Assembly: GCA_028873535.1 (NCBI GenBank) | Contig: JAGWIJ010000005.1 | Location: forward strand, 1-57,387 | Length of the DNA stretch: 57,387 bases | From: Pseudomonadota bacterium | GTDB lineage: Bacteria > Pseudomonadota > Gammaproteobacteria > Burkholderiales > Ferrovaceae | Reading direction: 5' to 3' | Shown here: positions 6,783-15,704 of the stretch, piece after piece | Layout of the letters: every line of letters starts with the position of its first letter | Numbering within the stretch: position 1 is the first letter of the stretch | Translations under genes and position numbers: made by a program | Notes under the pieces: generated by a model | What the model was told of the DNA's origin: nothing | Seen by the model: only the letters and a program-made list of their open reading frames with translations | The model's database searches: none

Positions 6783-8489
6783 GTGTCACCCAGCCAGCCG
6801 CCAGCCAGCAGCACGCCACAGCCCGAAACCCTCAGCGGGGCGCAGATCGTCGTGCGCCTGCTCGAACGCCAGGGCATCACCACCGTAGCCGGCATTCCCG
6901 GCGGGGCCATCCTGCCCTTCTACGACGCGCTGTCGGAGTCGCGCAGTATCCACCACGTGCTGGCCCGGCATGAGCAGGGCGCGGGCTTCATGGCCCAGGG
7001 CATGGCACGCGCCACCGGCAGGCCAGCCGTGTGCCTGGCGTCCTCCGGTCCGGGTGCGACCAATCTGCTGACGGCGATTGCCGATGCCAAGCTCGATTCC
7101 ATCCCGCTGGTCGCCATCACCGGTCAGGTGCCGCAGGCGATGATCGGTACCGACGCCTTCCAGGAGGTCGACACCTACGGCTTGACCATTCCGATCACCA
7201 AGCACAATTTCCTGGTCTCGTCCGCCGAGGAACTGCTGCGCGTGATTCCGCGCGCCTTCACCATCGCCGCTTCGGGGCGCCCCGGCCCGGTGCTGGTGGA
7301 CATTCCCAAGGACGTCCAGAACCAGCGCATCGAGGTGCATGAATGGCCGACGCCTGGTGCCGCGGAGGCGCCGCCGGCCTTCGATTCGGCTGCCATCGAC
7401 GCCGCTGCTGCCATGATCCGCGCGGCCGAGCGTCCGATCCTGTACCTGGGCGGCGGCGTGGTGCACTCCGGTGCCGCGCGCCAGGCCGTGGATCTGGCCG
7501 AGAAGGCCGCCTTGCCGACGGTGATGACGCTGATGGCACTGGGCGCGATGCCGGTCGATCACCCGCTGTCGCTGGGCATGCTCGGCATGCACGGCGCGCG
7601 CTGCACCAACTTCGCGCTCGACGAGTGCGACCTGCTGATCGCGGTCGGCGCGCGCTTCGACGACCGCGCCACCGGCAAGGTCGCCGCCTTCTGTCCCGGC
7701 GCCAGGATCATCCACATCGATATCGATCCCTCCGAACTCGACAAGATCAAGACCGCACACGTGGGCATCGCCGGCGACGTCAGCGCGGTGCTGCAGGCGC
7801 TGCTGCCGCGCGTGCACGCCATGCCGCGCACCGCCTGGCTGGCGCGCGTGGCACGGCTCAAGGCCGATCACCCGCTGCAGACGCCGGGAATCGACGATGT
7901 GCGCTCCCACTACGGCCTGATCGCTGCCACGGCGGCGGCGCTGGACGACGAGGCCACTGTGGCCACCGACGTCGGCCAGCACCAGATGTGGGTGGCTCAG
8001 GCCTATCCTTTGCGCCGGCCGCGCCAGTGGTTGACCTCGGGCGGTCTCGGCACCATGGGTTTCGGCGTGCCGGCAGCCATCGGCGCGGCGCTCGCCGAAC
8101 CGCAGCGTACCGTGGTGTGTTTCACGGGCGACGGCTCGATCCTGATGAACATCCAGGAACTGGTCACGGCAGCGGAGGAGGGTGTCAATCTCAAGATCGT
8201 GCTGATGAACAATGCCTCGCTGGGGCTGGTGTACCAGCAGCAGAGCATGTTCTACGGCAAGCGCACCTTTGCCTCGAAATTCCAGGCAGTGCCGGACTTC
8301 ATCCGGTTGGCCGAAGCGTGCGGCATCCGCGCCGTCGACCTCGATGCCACCCAGGCGCCCGGTGCAGCGCTGACTGCGGCCCTGCGCACGCCGGGGCCCT
8401 GCCTGATCCACGCCAGCATCGACCGCGACCAAAAGGTCTACCCCATGGTGCCGCCCGGCGCCGCCAACAAGGAAATGATCGGAGGCTGA
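6783..8489 (+). CDS. ilvB: acetolactate synthase large subunit
   Basis: 568-residue thiamine-diphosphate enzyme of branched-chain amino acid synthesis, joining two pyruvates (or pyruvate and 2-oxobutyrate). Visible landmarks: GIPGGAILPFYDAL near the N-terminus, the catalytic glutamate in RHEQGAGFMAQG, the FAD/central region with GARFDDRATG, and the ThDP motif GDGSILMN followed by NNASLG. AGGAG at 6772-6776 abuts ATG 6777 but is ideally spaced from GTG 6783, so GTG is preferred; the difference is two residues. A TTG at 6723 falls inside the attenuator terminator and is rejected. The gene is followed three bases later by ilvN and is controlled by the Val attenuator upstream. Confidence 0.95.
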   Translation: MSPSQPPASSTPQPETLSGAQIVVRLLERQGITTVAGIPGGAILPFYDALSESRSIHHVLARHEQGAGFMAQGMARATGRPAVCLASSGPGATNLLTAIADAKLDSIPLVAITGQVPQAMIGTDAFQEVDTYGLTIPITKHNFLVSSAEELLRVIPRAFTIAASGRPGPVLVDIPKDVQNQRIEVHEWPTPGAAEAPPAFDSAAIDAAAAMIRAAERPILYLGGGVVHSGAARQAVDLAEKAALPTVMTLMALGAMPVDHPLSLGMLGMHGARCTNFALDECDLLIAVGARFDDRATGKVAAFCPGARIIHIDIDPSELDKIKTAHVGIAGDVSAVLQALLPRVHAMPRTAWLARVARLKADHPLQTPGIDDVRSHYGLIAATAAALDDEATVATDVGQHQMWVAQAYPLRRPRQWLTSGGLGTMGFGVPAAIGAALAEPQRTVVCFTGDGSILMNIQELVTAAEEGVNLKIVLMNNASLGLVYQQQSMFYGKRTFASKFQAVPDFIRLAEACGIRAVDLDATQAPGAALTAALRTPGPCLIHASIDRDQKVYPMVPPGAANKEMIGG

Positions 8490-8492
8490 AGC

Positions 8493-8807
8493 ATGAACGC
8501 GAACAACTGGAGTGAACGCAAGGCGCTGGCCGGGGCGGTTCTGGAAATCGACGTGCGCAACCACGCCGGCGTGATGAGCCATGTGGTGGGACTGTTCTCG
8601 CGCCGCGCCTACAACCTGGAGGGCATCCTGGTGATGCCGGTCGGTGCCGGTGAACAGAGCCGCGTGTGGCTCAAGGTGATCGAAGACGCGCGCCTGACCC
8701 AGATGATCAAGCAGGTCGAGAAGCTGGAAGATGTGCTGGCCGTGCGCCGCCACGGGGCCGATCACGCGGTGTTCGAGCGCATCGAGGAGTTCTTCCGCGC
8801 GGCGTGA
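8493..8807 (+). CDS. ilvN: acetolactate synthase small (regulatory) subunit, IlvN type
   Basis: 104-residue ACT-domain protein. The stretches VRNHAGVMSHVVGLF, RRAYNLEGILVMP and QVEKLEDVLAVRR match the short IlvN subunit more closely than the longer IlvH type, which has an extra C-terminal domain. It binds the large subunit, raises its activity and confers valine feedback inhibition. GGAGG at 8480-8484 gives a well-spaced ribosome binding site for ATG 8493. Together with the IvbL-like leader, the locus has the E. coli ilvBN plan. Confidence 0.92.
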   Translation: MNANNWSERKALAGAVLEIDVRNHAGVMSHVVGLFSRRAYNLEGILVMPVGAGEQSRVWLKVIEDARLTQMIKQVEKLEDVLAVRRHGADHAVFERIEEFFRAA

Positions 8808-8932
8808 TCGGGCTTGCGCCAGCACAGCGAATCAAGAACGCAGCCAGCGCGCGTTCAGTGGGCGCCGGCTGCGGCACTTGCCGCCGCCAGCGCGAAGTAG
8901 TCGCCCTCGATCCCGCATGCGTCAGCGGCGAT

Positions 8933-9115
8933 TCAGCCGCGGATCGGCACGATCCTGAGCGTGATCTCGCGGGAACGGCCTTCGACATCCCCGGTGACTG
9001 TCACCGGCTCGCGATCGCCGTGGGTCACGGCCTTCAGCACGGCCCGACGCACCGCTTCCCGCCCGCCGGGCTTTTTCAGCAGGGTGGCGAGGGATTTGCT
9101 CACGACGGCTTTCAT
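8933..9115 (-). CDS. possible small protein, 60 residues
   Basis: A short frame starting MKAVVSKSLATLLKKPGG and ending TLRIVPIRG. Codon use is compatible with coding and the composition (basic N-terminal half, mixed beta-type C-terminal half) looks like a small cytoplasmic protein, but I recognise no family. The ribosome binding site is weak. After its TGA the same frame stays open for another 26 codons to a second stop near 8854, so the end may have been shortened. It occupies most of the 8808-9161 gap; otherwise I see nothing there. Confidence 0.35.
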   Translation of the reverse strand: MKAVVSKSLATLLKKPGGREAVRRAVLKAVTHGDREPVTVTGDVEGRSREITLRIVPIRG

Positions 9116-9161
9116 GGGCAGATGGGCTCCAGGCTTTGAAATCGCAGATTCCGCTTGACAA

Positions 9162-9546
<385 letters not shown>

Positions 9547-9581
9547 GATGGGAGGATGGGCTTGCGAGGATGGGGCGGAAA

Positions 9582-10289
9582 TCAGCGGACTCCGAAATGT
9601 CCCGGGTGCAGCGCACGCTGCACGCGCACGGCCGCCGCGGCCGTGGCGGTCAGCACGCGCGTGAGCACGGCGAGATCGGCAGGCAGACCATTGCGGCGCA
9701 CGTCGAGCAGCAGCGCGATGCGCCAGTGTTCGCTGTGGTGCCGCACCTCGTGGCGGAACGTGTCGTCCCATAGCAGGCCCTGGCCATCGCCGATCCGGTA
9801 GGACTGCCCGTCGATGATCAGCTCGGTATCCGGGCGGCCTGCGCCGTCGGTCGGCACCGACAGGCCGAGGTAATAGCGCAGCACGCCGCGGAAGGGACCA
9901 CGGTGTTCGGGGATGTGCTTGTGGGGTGCCAGGAAGGAGAATGCCGCGGAAAGCACCTCTGGCGTTTCGGTGAGCAGGTCGCGCAGCAGCGGGCAGCGCG
10001 CCAGATTCTCGGGGATAGGCACGCCATAGGCCTTGAGCACGAACATGCGCCAGTCGCGTGCATCGTTGCTCGAAATGTCGACCTGCGCCGCCATCAGTTC
10101 GTGGAAGCGTGGCACATGGCCGATGACACCGGCCACCCGCAGCGCTTCGTCACGCAGGCCGGGCCAGGCTGCCAGGAAGCGTTGCTGGCCCGGAAAGGCA
10201 TCGTCGGCACGCAGCACCGGCGGGCCATTCAGGCGGCGGTCGTAGATCGCGCGCAGCAGGTCAGTGAAGCGGTCGTAGGAGCGGGTCAT
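9582..10289 (-). CDS. aspartyl/asparaginyl beta-hydroxylase-family protein
   Basis: 235-residue 2-oxoglutarate/iron-dependent dioxygenase-like protein. Family landmarks: HKHIPEHRGPFRGVLRYYLGL (two stretches around the first iron ligand), WDDTFRHEV with the second histidine, and an arginine further on (WRIALLLDV) for 2-oxoglutarate. Relatives include LpxO-like lipid A hydroxylases and protein hydroxylases; the target here cannot be told. ATG 10289 is chosen because it begins the family-like region; a GTG at 10355 lies in the divergent hairpin region and is rejected. The gene is divergent from the NYN-domain gene and follows a broken acetyl-CoA hydrolase. Confidence 0.8.
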   Translation of the reverse strand: MTRSYDRFTDLLRAIYDRRLNGPPVLRADDAFPGQQRFLAAWPGLRDEALRVAGVIGHVPRFHELMAAQVDISSNDARDWRMFVLKAYGVPIPENLARCPLLRDLLTETPEVLSAAFSFLAPHKHIPEHRGPFRGVLRYYLGLSVPTDGAGRPDTELIIDGQSYRIGDGQGLLWDDTFRHEVRHHSEHWRIALLLDVRRNGLPADLAVLTRVLTATAAAAVRVQRALHPGHFGVR

Positions 10290-10341
10290 GGTTGGCAGAC
10301 TAACATCCTGGCAGTCCGACGCGGGCGCAGCCGCGCTATGC

Positions 10342-10370
10342 TCCTCCTGATGCACTTCGCATCAGGAGGA
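10342..10370 (+). promoter_or_regulatory. perfect hairpin enclosing the NYN gene's ribosome binding site
   Basis: TCCTCCTGATGC (10342-10353) and GCATCAGGAGGA (10359-10370) are perfect 12-base inverted arms around the loop ACTTC. The right arm contains AGGAGG, the Shine-Dalgarno of the NYN gene whose ATG is at 10380. In RNA the ribosome site would be fully paired, a layout suited to translational control. A TATGCT at 10337-10342 could be a -10; if used, the transcript would retain only the inner part of the stem. Confidence 0.7.
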
Positions 10371-10379
10371 CCACCCACC

Positions 10380-11189
10380 ATGAATTCCCGCACATCGCCC
10401 CGCCAGGAGCCCGAGGATCACGCCCAACGGCTTGCCGTGCTGATCGATGCTGACAATGCCCAGGCCGCCGTGATCGAGGGCCTGCTGGCCGAGATCGCCA
10501 CGTTCGGCGAGGCGACCGTGAAACGCATCTACGGCGACTTCACCTCGCCGGCCAGCGGGCAGTGGAAGAAGGTGCTGAACCGCTATGCCATCAAGCCGGT
10601 GCAGCAATTCGCCTATACCACGGGCAAGAACGCGACCGACAGCACCATGATCATCGATGCGATGGACCTGCTGTACACGCGTCGATTCGACGGCTTCTGC
10701 CTGGTCTCGAGCGACAGCGACTTCACCGGACTTGCCTTGCGCATCCGTGAGGAGGGCCTGATGGTGCTGGGCTTCGGCGAAAAGAAGACGCCGGACGCCT
10801 TTCGCAACGCCTGCCACAAGTTCGTCTTCACCGAACTGCTGCGCTCGCTGCCCGAAAAGCCGGCAAGCGGCAAGGCTGCGGCGCCGGCGCGCGGCGCGGG
10901 TGCCGAGCGCGTCGAAGCGGCGCCGGTCGAGGACGTTCCAGGCGAACCGGAAGAGCTGCCGCTGGCGCATTTCCTGCGCGCCCTCGACCAGGCCTCGGAC
11001 GACGAGGGCTGGGCGCAGCTGTCCTCGTTCGGCAACTACCTGACCAAGCTGCAGCCGGAATTCGATCCCAGGCTCTACGGCTTCAAGAAGCTGAGTGATC
11101 TGGTGCACGCCCGGCGCGACATCTTCGAAGTCGAAGACCGCGCGCCGGCCGGCGCTCGCGGCAAGGCGCTCTACGTGCGCAGGAAATAG
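10380..11189 (+). CDS. NYN (PIN-like) ribonuclease-type protein with OST-HTH domain
   Basis: 269 residues. Residues about 15-150 form a NYN/LabA-type domain: AVLIDADNAQA, a TGKNATDSTMIIDAMDL segment and LVSSDSDFTGLALRIRE carry the acidic residues of PIN-like metal-dependent RNases. A flexible Ala/Pro/Glu linker follows, then a C-terminal OST-HTH/LOTUS-type domain (LPLAHFLRALDQA, WAQLSSFGNYLTKL, FKKLSDLVHARRDIFEVE), thought to bind RNA. The protein therefore probably acts on RNA; no substrate is known. AGGAGG lies 10 bases before ATG 10380, but inside a perfect hairpin. The longer open frame upstream crosses the divergent gene and is not used. Confidence 0.87.
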   Translation: MNSRTSPRQEPEDHAQRLAVLIDADNAQAAVIEGLLAEIATFGEATVKRIYGDFTSPASGQWKKVLNRYAIKPVQQFAYTTGKNATDSTMIIDAMDLLYTRRFDGFCLVSSDSDFTGLALRIREEGLMVLGFGEKKTPDAFRNACHKFVFTELLRSLPEKPASGKAAAPARGAGAERVEAAPVEDVPGEPEELPLAHFLRALDQASDDEGWAQLSSFGNYLTKLQPEFDPRLYGFKKLSDLVHARRDIFEVEDRAPAGARGKALYVRRK

Positions 11190-11193
11190 GCGC

Positions 11194-12213
11194 TCACGGC
11201 GGCGCCACCAGGTCGTGCGCGATGCTGGTGGCCATCGCGACCAGCGCCGGCCCGAGGAACAGGCCGATCGGCCCCAGCATCTGCAGGCCGCCGATGAGGC
11301 CGATCAGCACCAGGAAGGGATTGACCTTGACGGCGTTGCTGATGATGCCGGGCTTGATGACGTTCTCGAACACCAGCCACACGATCACCAGGTCGATGGC
11401 GGTCAGCACCGCGAACAGCGTCTGGCCATTGAAGTACAGCCAGGCGATGCAGGGCAGGATCAGCGCGGGCATGACCAGCGGGATCACGCCGATGATGCCG
11501 GCGGCAAGGCCAAGCAGCAGCCCGGACTGGATGCCGGCCAGCACCAGCGGCACTGCCAGCAGCACGCCTTCGAGCAGGCCGATCAGCACCACGCCATTGA
11601 TGGTGCCGCGCAGGGCCGAGATGCCCTTGTCGACCACGCTGGCCCCCTTGTCGGTGAACCAGTGGGCGAGGATGGTGTGGTAGTGCGTCTGGATGTAGTC
11701 GCCATTCTTGAGCATGAAGAAGAGCGACACCAGCATGACCACGGTCGCGACCGCGTCCGACGATACCTGGACCGCCGCTGACGACAGCCAGGAGGTGAGC
11801 TTGCCGTTGCTCAGGTGGTTGGCTGCATCGATCAGGCTGGCGCTATGCCCGATCTGGTCCTGCCAGAAGGCCACCATGCGGTCGCCGAAGGGCAACTGCG
11901 CCAGGATGGCGGGCGGCGGCAGACCGTCCGAGGCGCCCTGCGCCAGATAGTCCGAGCCGGCGCTGTAAAGCCGGGCGAATTCGAAGCCCACATAGACCAG
12001 CGGTGCCAGGATCAGCAGCGCGAAGGCCAGCGTGAACAGCAGCGCCGGCGCCGGCAGGCGCCTGCCGAAGTGCTCGGAAAGTCGGCAGTAGAGCGGCCAC
12101 AGCGAAACCGCGAATACCCCGCCCCAGAGTGCGCCGGGCAGGAAGGCGCGCAGCATCCATGCGGTGACGAACAGGAAGGCGCTGGCGAACAGCAGATAGC
12201 GTGGAGACATCAT
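11194..12213 (-). CDS. AI-2E/PerM family membrane protein
   Basis: 339-residue integral membrane protein of the AI-2E transporter (PerM/YdiK) superfamily. Two N-terminal spans begin at YLLFASAFLFVTAWM, a soluble segment follows (residues about 70-140), and the C-terminal half has the family motifs LLEGVLLAVPLVLAG, GVIPLVMPALI and LIGLIGGLQMLGPIGLFLGP. Members export small molecules or ions; substrates differ and none is implied here. Two adjacent ATGs (12213, 12210) are possible starts; the upstream in-frame extension is not hydrophobic and lacks family similarity. It converges with the NYN gene, the stops being 4 bases apart. Confidence 0.88.
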   Translation of the reverse strand: MMSPRYLLFASAFLFVTAWMLRAFLPGALWGGVFAVSLWPLYCRLSEHFGRRLPAPALLFTLAFALLILAPLVYVGFEFARLYSAGSDYLAQGASDGLPPPAILAQLPFGDRMVAFWQDQIGHSASLIDAANHLSNGKLTSWLSSAAVQVSSDAVATVVMLVSLFFMLKNGDYIQTHYHTILAHWFTDKGASVVDKGISALRGTINGVVLIGLLEGVLLAVPLVLAGIQSGLLLGLAAGIIGVIPLVMPALILPCIAWLYFNGQTLFAVLTAIDLVIVWLVFENVIKPGIISNAVKVNPFLVLIGLIGGLQMLGPIGLFLGPALVAMATSIAHDLVAPP

Positions 12214-12419
12214 GGCGGTGTGGCGCAGGTCGCTTCGATATTCGGCACCGGCACATGCCGGCGCCTGGAAATTGCGTGAGCGCCAGGATATCGCAGTGGC
12301 CCGCCAGACGCTCGTCGGCATGCCGCCGGTGACGCGTGCCGCATCCACTGCTGGCACTCGCGCGTATTGAGAGTGAACCGGCGCGTCGTGTACCCTCGCG
12401 TCAGCCGAACAACTGCCAT

Positions 12420-12438
12420 ACGGTCTCCGGGAGACCGT
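12420..12438 (+). repeat. inverted repeat in the TonB receptor leader
   Basis: ACGGTCTC and GAGACCGT form a perfect 8-base stem around CGG, 26 bases before the receptor's start codon. No T-run follows, so it is not an intrinsic terminator; it may structure the 5' leader or be a protein-binding palindrome. Confidence 0.45.
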
Positions 12439-12464
12439 GCCAGGCCTCCCAGTGGAGATTCTCG

Positions 12465-14624
12465 ATGCCCGCCGCCACTCTTGCGCACTGGCGCAAGTGG
12501 AAGTCCGGACGCCTTTGGCTGGTAGCGCTCCGGCTGCATCTGATGGCAGTGCTTGCGCTGGCAGCGTCCGCCTGGGGGCAAGATGCGGATCAGCTGGGAA
12601 CGCTGCCGCCGGTGGTGATTGAGGCGCCGGCCGATCCGCTGCTGGGCAATGCCGAAAGCGCCAGCGCCGGGCGCATCAATCGCGAGGAAATCCAGGAGCG
12701 CCCGCTGCTGCGTCCCGCCGAGGTGCTGGAGGCCGTGCCTGGCCTGATCGTCACCCAGCACTCCGGTGACGGCAAGGCCAATCAGTACTTCCTGCGCGGC
12801 TTCAACCTGGATCATGGCACCGATTTCGCGACCAGCCTGCTGGGCATGCCGATCAACATGCCCAGCCATGCGCATGGGCAAGGCTACAGCGATCTGCAGT
12901 TCCTCATTCCTGAGCTGGTCGATCGCGTGAGCTACCGCAAGGGACCCTATGCCGCCGAGCAGGGTGATTTCAGTGCGGCCGGATCGGCCGACATCGACTA
13001 TGTGCGTACCTTGCCCAGGGACTATGTCGAAGGCACGCTCGGCGACCACGGCTTCGGACGGCTGCTGCTGGCGGGGACCGGGCACGTCGAGGATGGCAAC
13101 CTCCTGTATGCGCTGGAAACAGGCGTCAATGATGGGCCTTGGGTTGTTCCGGAGAACCACTCGAAGTGGAATGGCCTGCTGCGCTACAGCGAGGGTACGC
13201 GCGACGACGGCTGGTCGCTCACCGGCATGGCCTACACCGCGCAATGGACCTCTACCGACCAGGTCGCGCGGCGCGCCATCGGCAACGGACTGATCTCGCC
13301 CTATGGCAGTCTCGACTCCAGCGACGGCGGTATCGCGCACCGCTTCAGCCTGGCGTGGGAGGCCGCGACGCGTGACGGCGATCGCTGGACGCGTGCACAT
13401 GCCTTTGCGATTTCCAACCAGTTGCAACTGTGGTCGAACTTCACCTACTGCCAGGACAGCATCGCCCTGACCGGCAATTGCAATCGTGGTGACCAGTTCA
13501 CCCAGTACGAGCGCCGCACCGTTGCGGGGGGAGACTACAGCGGCGGCGGGGGTTTTGATGTGCGCGGCACACCGGCGCAATGGCGTGGCGGCGTGCAACT
13601 GCGGCAGGACTGGATTCCCGTGCTCGGCCTGGGGCTCACGACGCGCCGTCAGCCGGTCTATCAGATCTCCCAGGACAGCGTGCGCGAAGGCAGGCTAGGT
13701 GCTTTCGGCGAACTCGAGCTGGCATGGACGCCGACCTTTCGCAGCATTTTCGGGCTGCGTGTTGACGGTTACCGCTTCAACGTGCGCTCCGATACCACGG
13801 TCAATTCCGGGGCACGCAGGGCGGGAATCGGGAGTCCCAAGCTCGCCTTGATCTTCGGCCCCTTCGACAAAACCGAGTTCTACGCCAACCTGGCGCGTGG
13901 CTTCCACAGCAACGACGCGCGCGGGGTCACAGCGCGGCAGAGTGCTGATCCGCGCGATCCGGCCTTCGGCGGCGCCGTCACGCCGGCGCCAGGGGTGGTG
14001 CGGGCAACTGCCTCCGAGCTCGGTCTGCGAGCCCAACCCTTGCCGGGCTGGAATACGTCCTTGGCACTGTGGCGCCTGGACCTTGATTCCGAACTCAAGT
14101 ACGACGCCGATACCGGCCTGACGGTACCGTTCAACCCCTCGCGCCGCGAGGGACTTGAGTGGTCCAATCGATCGACGCCGTTGCCGCACCTCGAACTGGA
14201 GGTCGACCTTTCGAAATCGCGTGCACGCTACACCAGCTACAGCAGCAACCCGGCGAGCCCCCTGTACAGCGCGGGCCCCTATGTCGCCGAGGCGGTCGAC
14301 ACCACCGCCGGCGTGCGCCTGCAGGGCGACGCAGGTCGCTGGTCGTATGGCGCGACGATGCGCTACTTCGGGCCGCGTGCACTGATCGAGGACAACAGCG
14401 TGCGTTCGGCGTCCTCGTCGGAAGTGAACGTGCAGCTCAGCCGGCACTTCGAAGGCGGCATGCTGGTGCGCCTGGAAGTGCTGAACCTGCTCGACCGGCG
14501 CGTGAGCGACATCGACTACTACTACACCTCGCAGTTGCGCGGCGAGGCGGCACCGGTCAATGACCTGGTGACCCACCCCGCCGAGCCGCGCGGCTATCGC
14601 CTGTCGGCGCGCGTTCCGTTCTGA
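12465..14624 (+). CDS. TonB-dependent outer-membrane receptor
   Basis: 719-residue receptor. A basic N-terminus and a hydrophobic stretch (LHLMAVLALAASAWGQ) form the signal peptide. The plug domain shows REEIQERPLLRPAEVLEAVPG and the following QYFLRGFNLDHGTDFA (in two overlapping pieces), then MPINMPSHAHGQGYSDLQFL; the barrel ends SARVPF with the C-terminal aromatic residue typical of outer-membrane proteins. The ligand is unknown; the His-rich plug segment may contact a metal, which is speculative. GGAG at 12453-12456 supports ATG 12465. Its stop abuts the LacI regulator's stop in a convergent arrangement, so it is probably not part of the sugar operon. Confidence 0.87.
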   Translation: MPAATLAHWRKWKSGRLWLVALRLHLMAVLALAASAWGQDADQLGTLPPVVIEAPADPLLGNAESASAGRINREEIQERPLLRPAEVLEAVPGLIVTQHSGDGKANQYFLRGFNLDHGTDFATSLLGMPINMPSHAHGQGYSDLQFLIPELVDRVSYRKGPYAAEQGDFSAAGSADIDYVRTLPRDYVEGTLGDHGFGRLLLAGTGHVEDGNLLYALETGVNDGPWVVPENHSKWNGLLRYSEGTRDDGWSLTGMAYTAQWTSTDQVARRAIGNGLISPYGSLDSSDGGIAHRFSLAWEAATRDGDRWTRAHAFAISNQLQLWSNFTYCQDSIALTGNCNRGDQFTQYERRTVAGGDYSGGGGFDVRGTPAQWRGGVQLRQDWIPVLGLGLTTRRQPVYQISQDSVREGRLGAFGELELAWTPTFRSIFGLRVDGYRFNVRSDTTVNSGARRAGIGSPKLALIFGPFDKTEFYANLARGFHSNDARGVTARQSADPRDPAFGGAVTPAPGVVRATASELGLRAQPLPGWNTSLALWRLDLDSELKYDADTGLTVPFNPSRREGLEWSNRSTPLPHLELEVDLSKSRARYTSYSSNPASPLYSAGPYVAEAVDTTAGVRLQGDAGRWSYGATMRYFGPRALIEDNSVRSASSSEVNVQLSRHFEGGMLVRLEVLNLLDRRVSDIDYYYTSQLRGEAAPVNDLVTHPAEPRGYRLSARVPF

Positions 14625-15641
14625 TCAGGCGGACTGGCGCAGGACCAGATGCGGCGTGGCGATGTAGCGGCTTGGCGCGCTTCCGGGGGCGCTGATCCGG
14701 TGCAGCAGCAGCGCGGCGGCTGCTTCGCCCAGCGCCCCTGGCCGCACATCGACCGTACTGAGCGGCGGGTTGGAATGCGCTGCCGCCAGCACGTTGTCGA
14801 ATCCCATCACGGCAAAGTCCTTGCCCGGTCGCAGGCCGCGCTCGCCCAGCGCCGACAGCGCGCCGAAGGCCACCAGATCGTTGTAGCAGGCAGCCGCGGT
14901 GACTTCGGCGTGGCTGTCGAGCATCGCCAGGGTGCAGTCGTGGGCGCCTTCGCGCGTCGGATCCGCCGCAAACACCCTGGCTTCATCAAACGCGATGCCG
15001 GCGTCGGCAAGTGCGCGCTTGTACCCTGCCAGACGCTGCTCGAACACGGGGCCGCGCCGGCCGCCCAGGAAGGCGATGTGGCGATGACCGCGCGCGATCA
15101 GGTGTGCCGTCGCCAGTGCGACGCCGCCTTCGTTGTCCGAGCCGGCATAGTCATAGGCGCTCGTCCCCAGCGGCCGCACCATGACCACCAGCGGAATGCC
15201 CCAGCTCTTCACGGTCTTGAGCAGGGCCTGCGGGGTTCCCAGGACCGGGCAGAGGGCGATCCCGGCGATATTCTGTTCGCGCATGGTGGCCAGCACCTGC
15301 TCCTGCCGCCGCAGGTCTTCGCTGGTGTGGGCCATGAACACGATGTATCCCGCATCGACCAGCTTGCGTTCCAGTCCCACCAGGACCTCGGCAAAAAACG
15401 GATTCATCAGATCGTTGATGACCACGCCGATGGTCCTGGATGAATTGCTGCGCAGCTCGGCGGCACGGCGGTTGTAGACGTAGCCGAGCTTGCGCGCGGC
15501 TTCGCGCACGCGCTCGGCAGTCTCGTCGCGGATCAGGGTGCTGCCCTGCAGCACCAGGGACACGGTCGATTTCGACACGCCCGCCGCGGCCGCGACATCG
15601 TGGATCGTGACCGCCCGGGCCGGGCTTGCAGGTTTGGACAT
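14625..15641 (-). CDS. LacI-family transcriptional regulator
   Basis: 338 residues. The LacI-type helix-turn-helix and hinge are at residues about 11-60 (VTIHDVAAAAGVSKSTVSLV, then AARKLGYVYNRRA); a periplasmic-binding-protein-like domain follows (TIGVVINDLMNPFFAEVL, GIALCPVLG, VMGFDNV). It would release operators when a sugar-like inducer binds. ATG 15641 gives the usual short N-terminus; in-frame starts at 15674 and 15680 run into the promoter and have no ribosome site. It diverges from the 14-gene catabolic operon, and two palindromes with LacI-type centres lie in that operon's promoter, so it very likely controls the operon. Confidence 0.92.
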   Translation of the reverse strand: MSKPASPARAVTIHDVAAAAGVSKSTVSLVLQGSTLIRDETAERVREAARKLGYVYNRRAAELRSNSSRTIGVVINDLMNPFFAEVLVGLERKLVDAGYIVFMAHTSEDLRRQEQVLATMREQNIAGIALCPVLGTPQALLKTVKSWGIPLVVMVRPLGTSAYDYAGSDNEGGVALATAHLIARGHRHIAFLGGRRGPVFEQRLAGYKRALADAGIAFDEARVFAADPTREGAHDCTLAMLDSHAEVTAAACYNDLVAFGALSALGERGLRPGKDFAVMGFDNVLAAAHSNPPLSTVDVRPGALGEAAAALLLHRISAPGSAPSRYIATPHLVLRQSA

Positions 15642-15673
15642 GGATGGCTCGAAAGAAATTTCGGGTACGCGCA

Positions 15674-15702
15674 TTGACATTATTTTGGAACGATCCAATA
15701 AT
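15674..15702 (+). promoter_or_regulatory. promoter of the catabolic operon
   Basis: TTGACA (15674-15679), a perfect -35, is followed after 17 bases by AATAAT (15697-15702), one mismatch from the -10 consensus. Transcription would start near 15709, upstream of the Gfo/Idh/MocA gene. Both operators overlap the promoter or its start site. Confidence 0.85.
15685..15698. promoter_or_regulatory. LacI-family operator 1
   Basis: TTGGAACGATCCAA: arms TTGGA/TCCAA around a central CG, matching at 12 of 14 positions of a perfect palindrome and having the CpG centre typical of LacI-family sites. It occupies the spacer between -35 and -10. Confidence 0.8.
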
Positions 15703-15704
15703 GC

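Noticed and set aside
6786-8825. Long minus-strand open frame (679 codons) opposite ilvBN
   Set aside because: It is antisense to two firmly identified genes and has no recognisable domain; GC-rich coding DNA commonly leaves such frames open.
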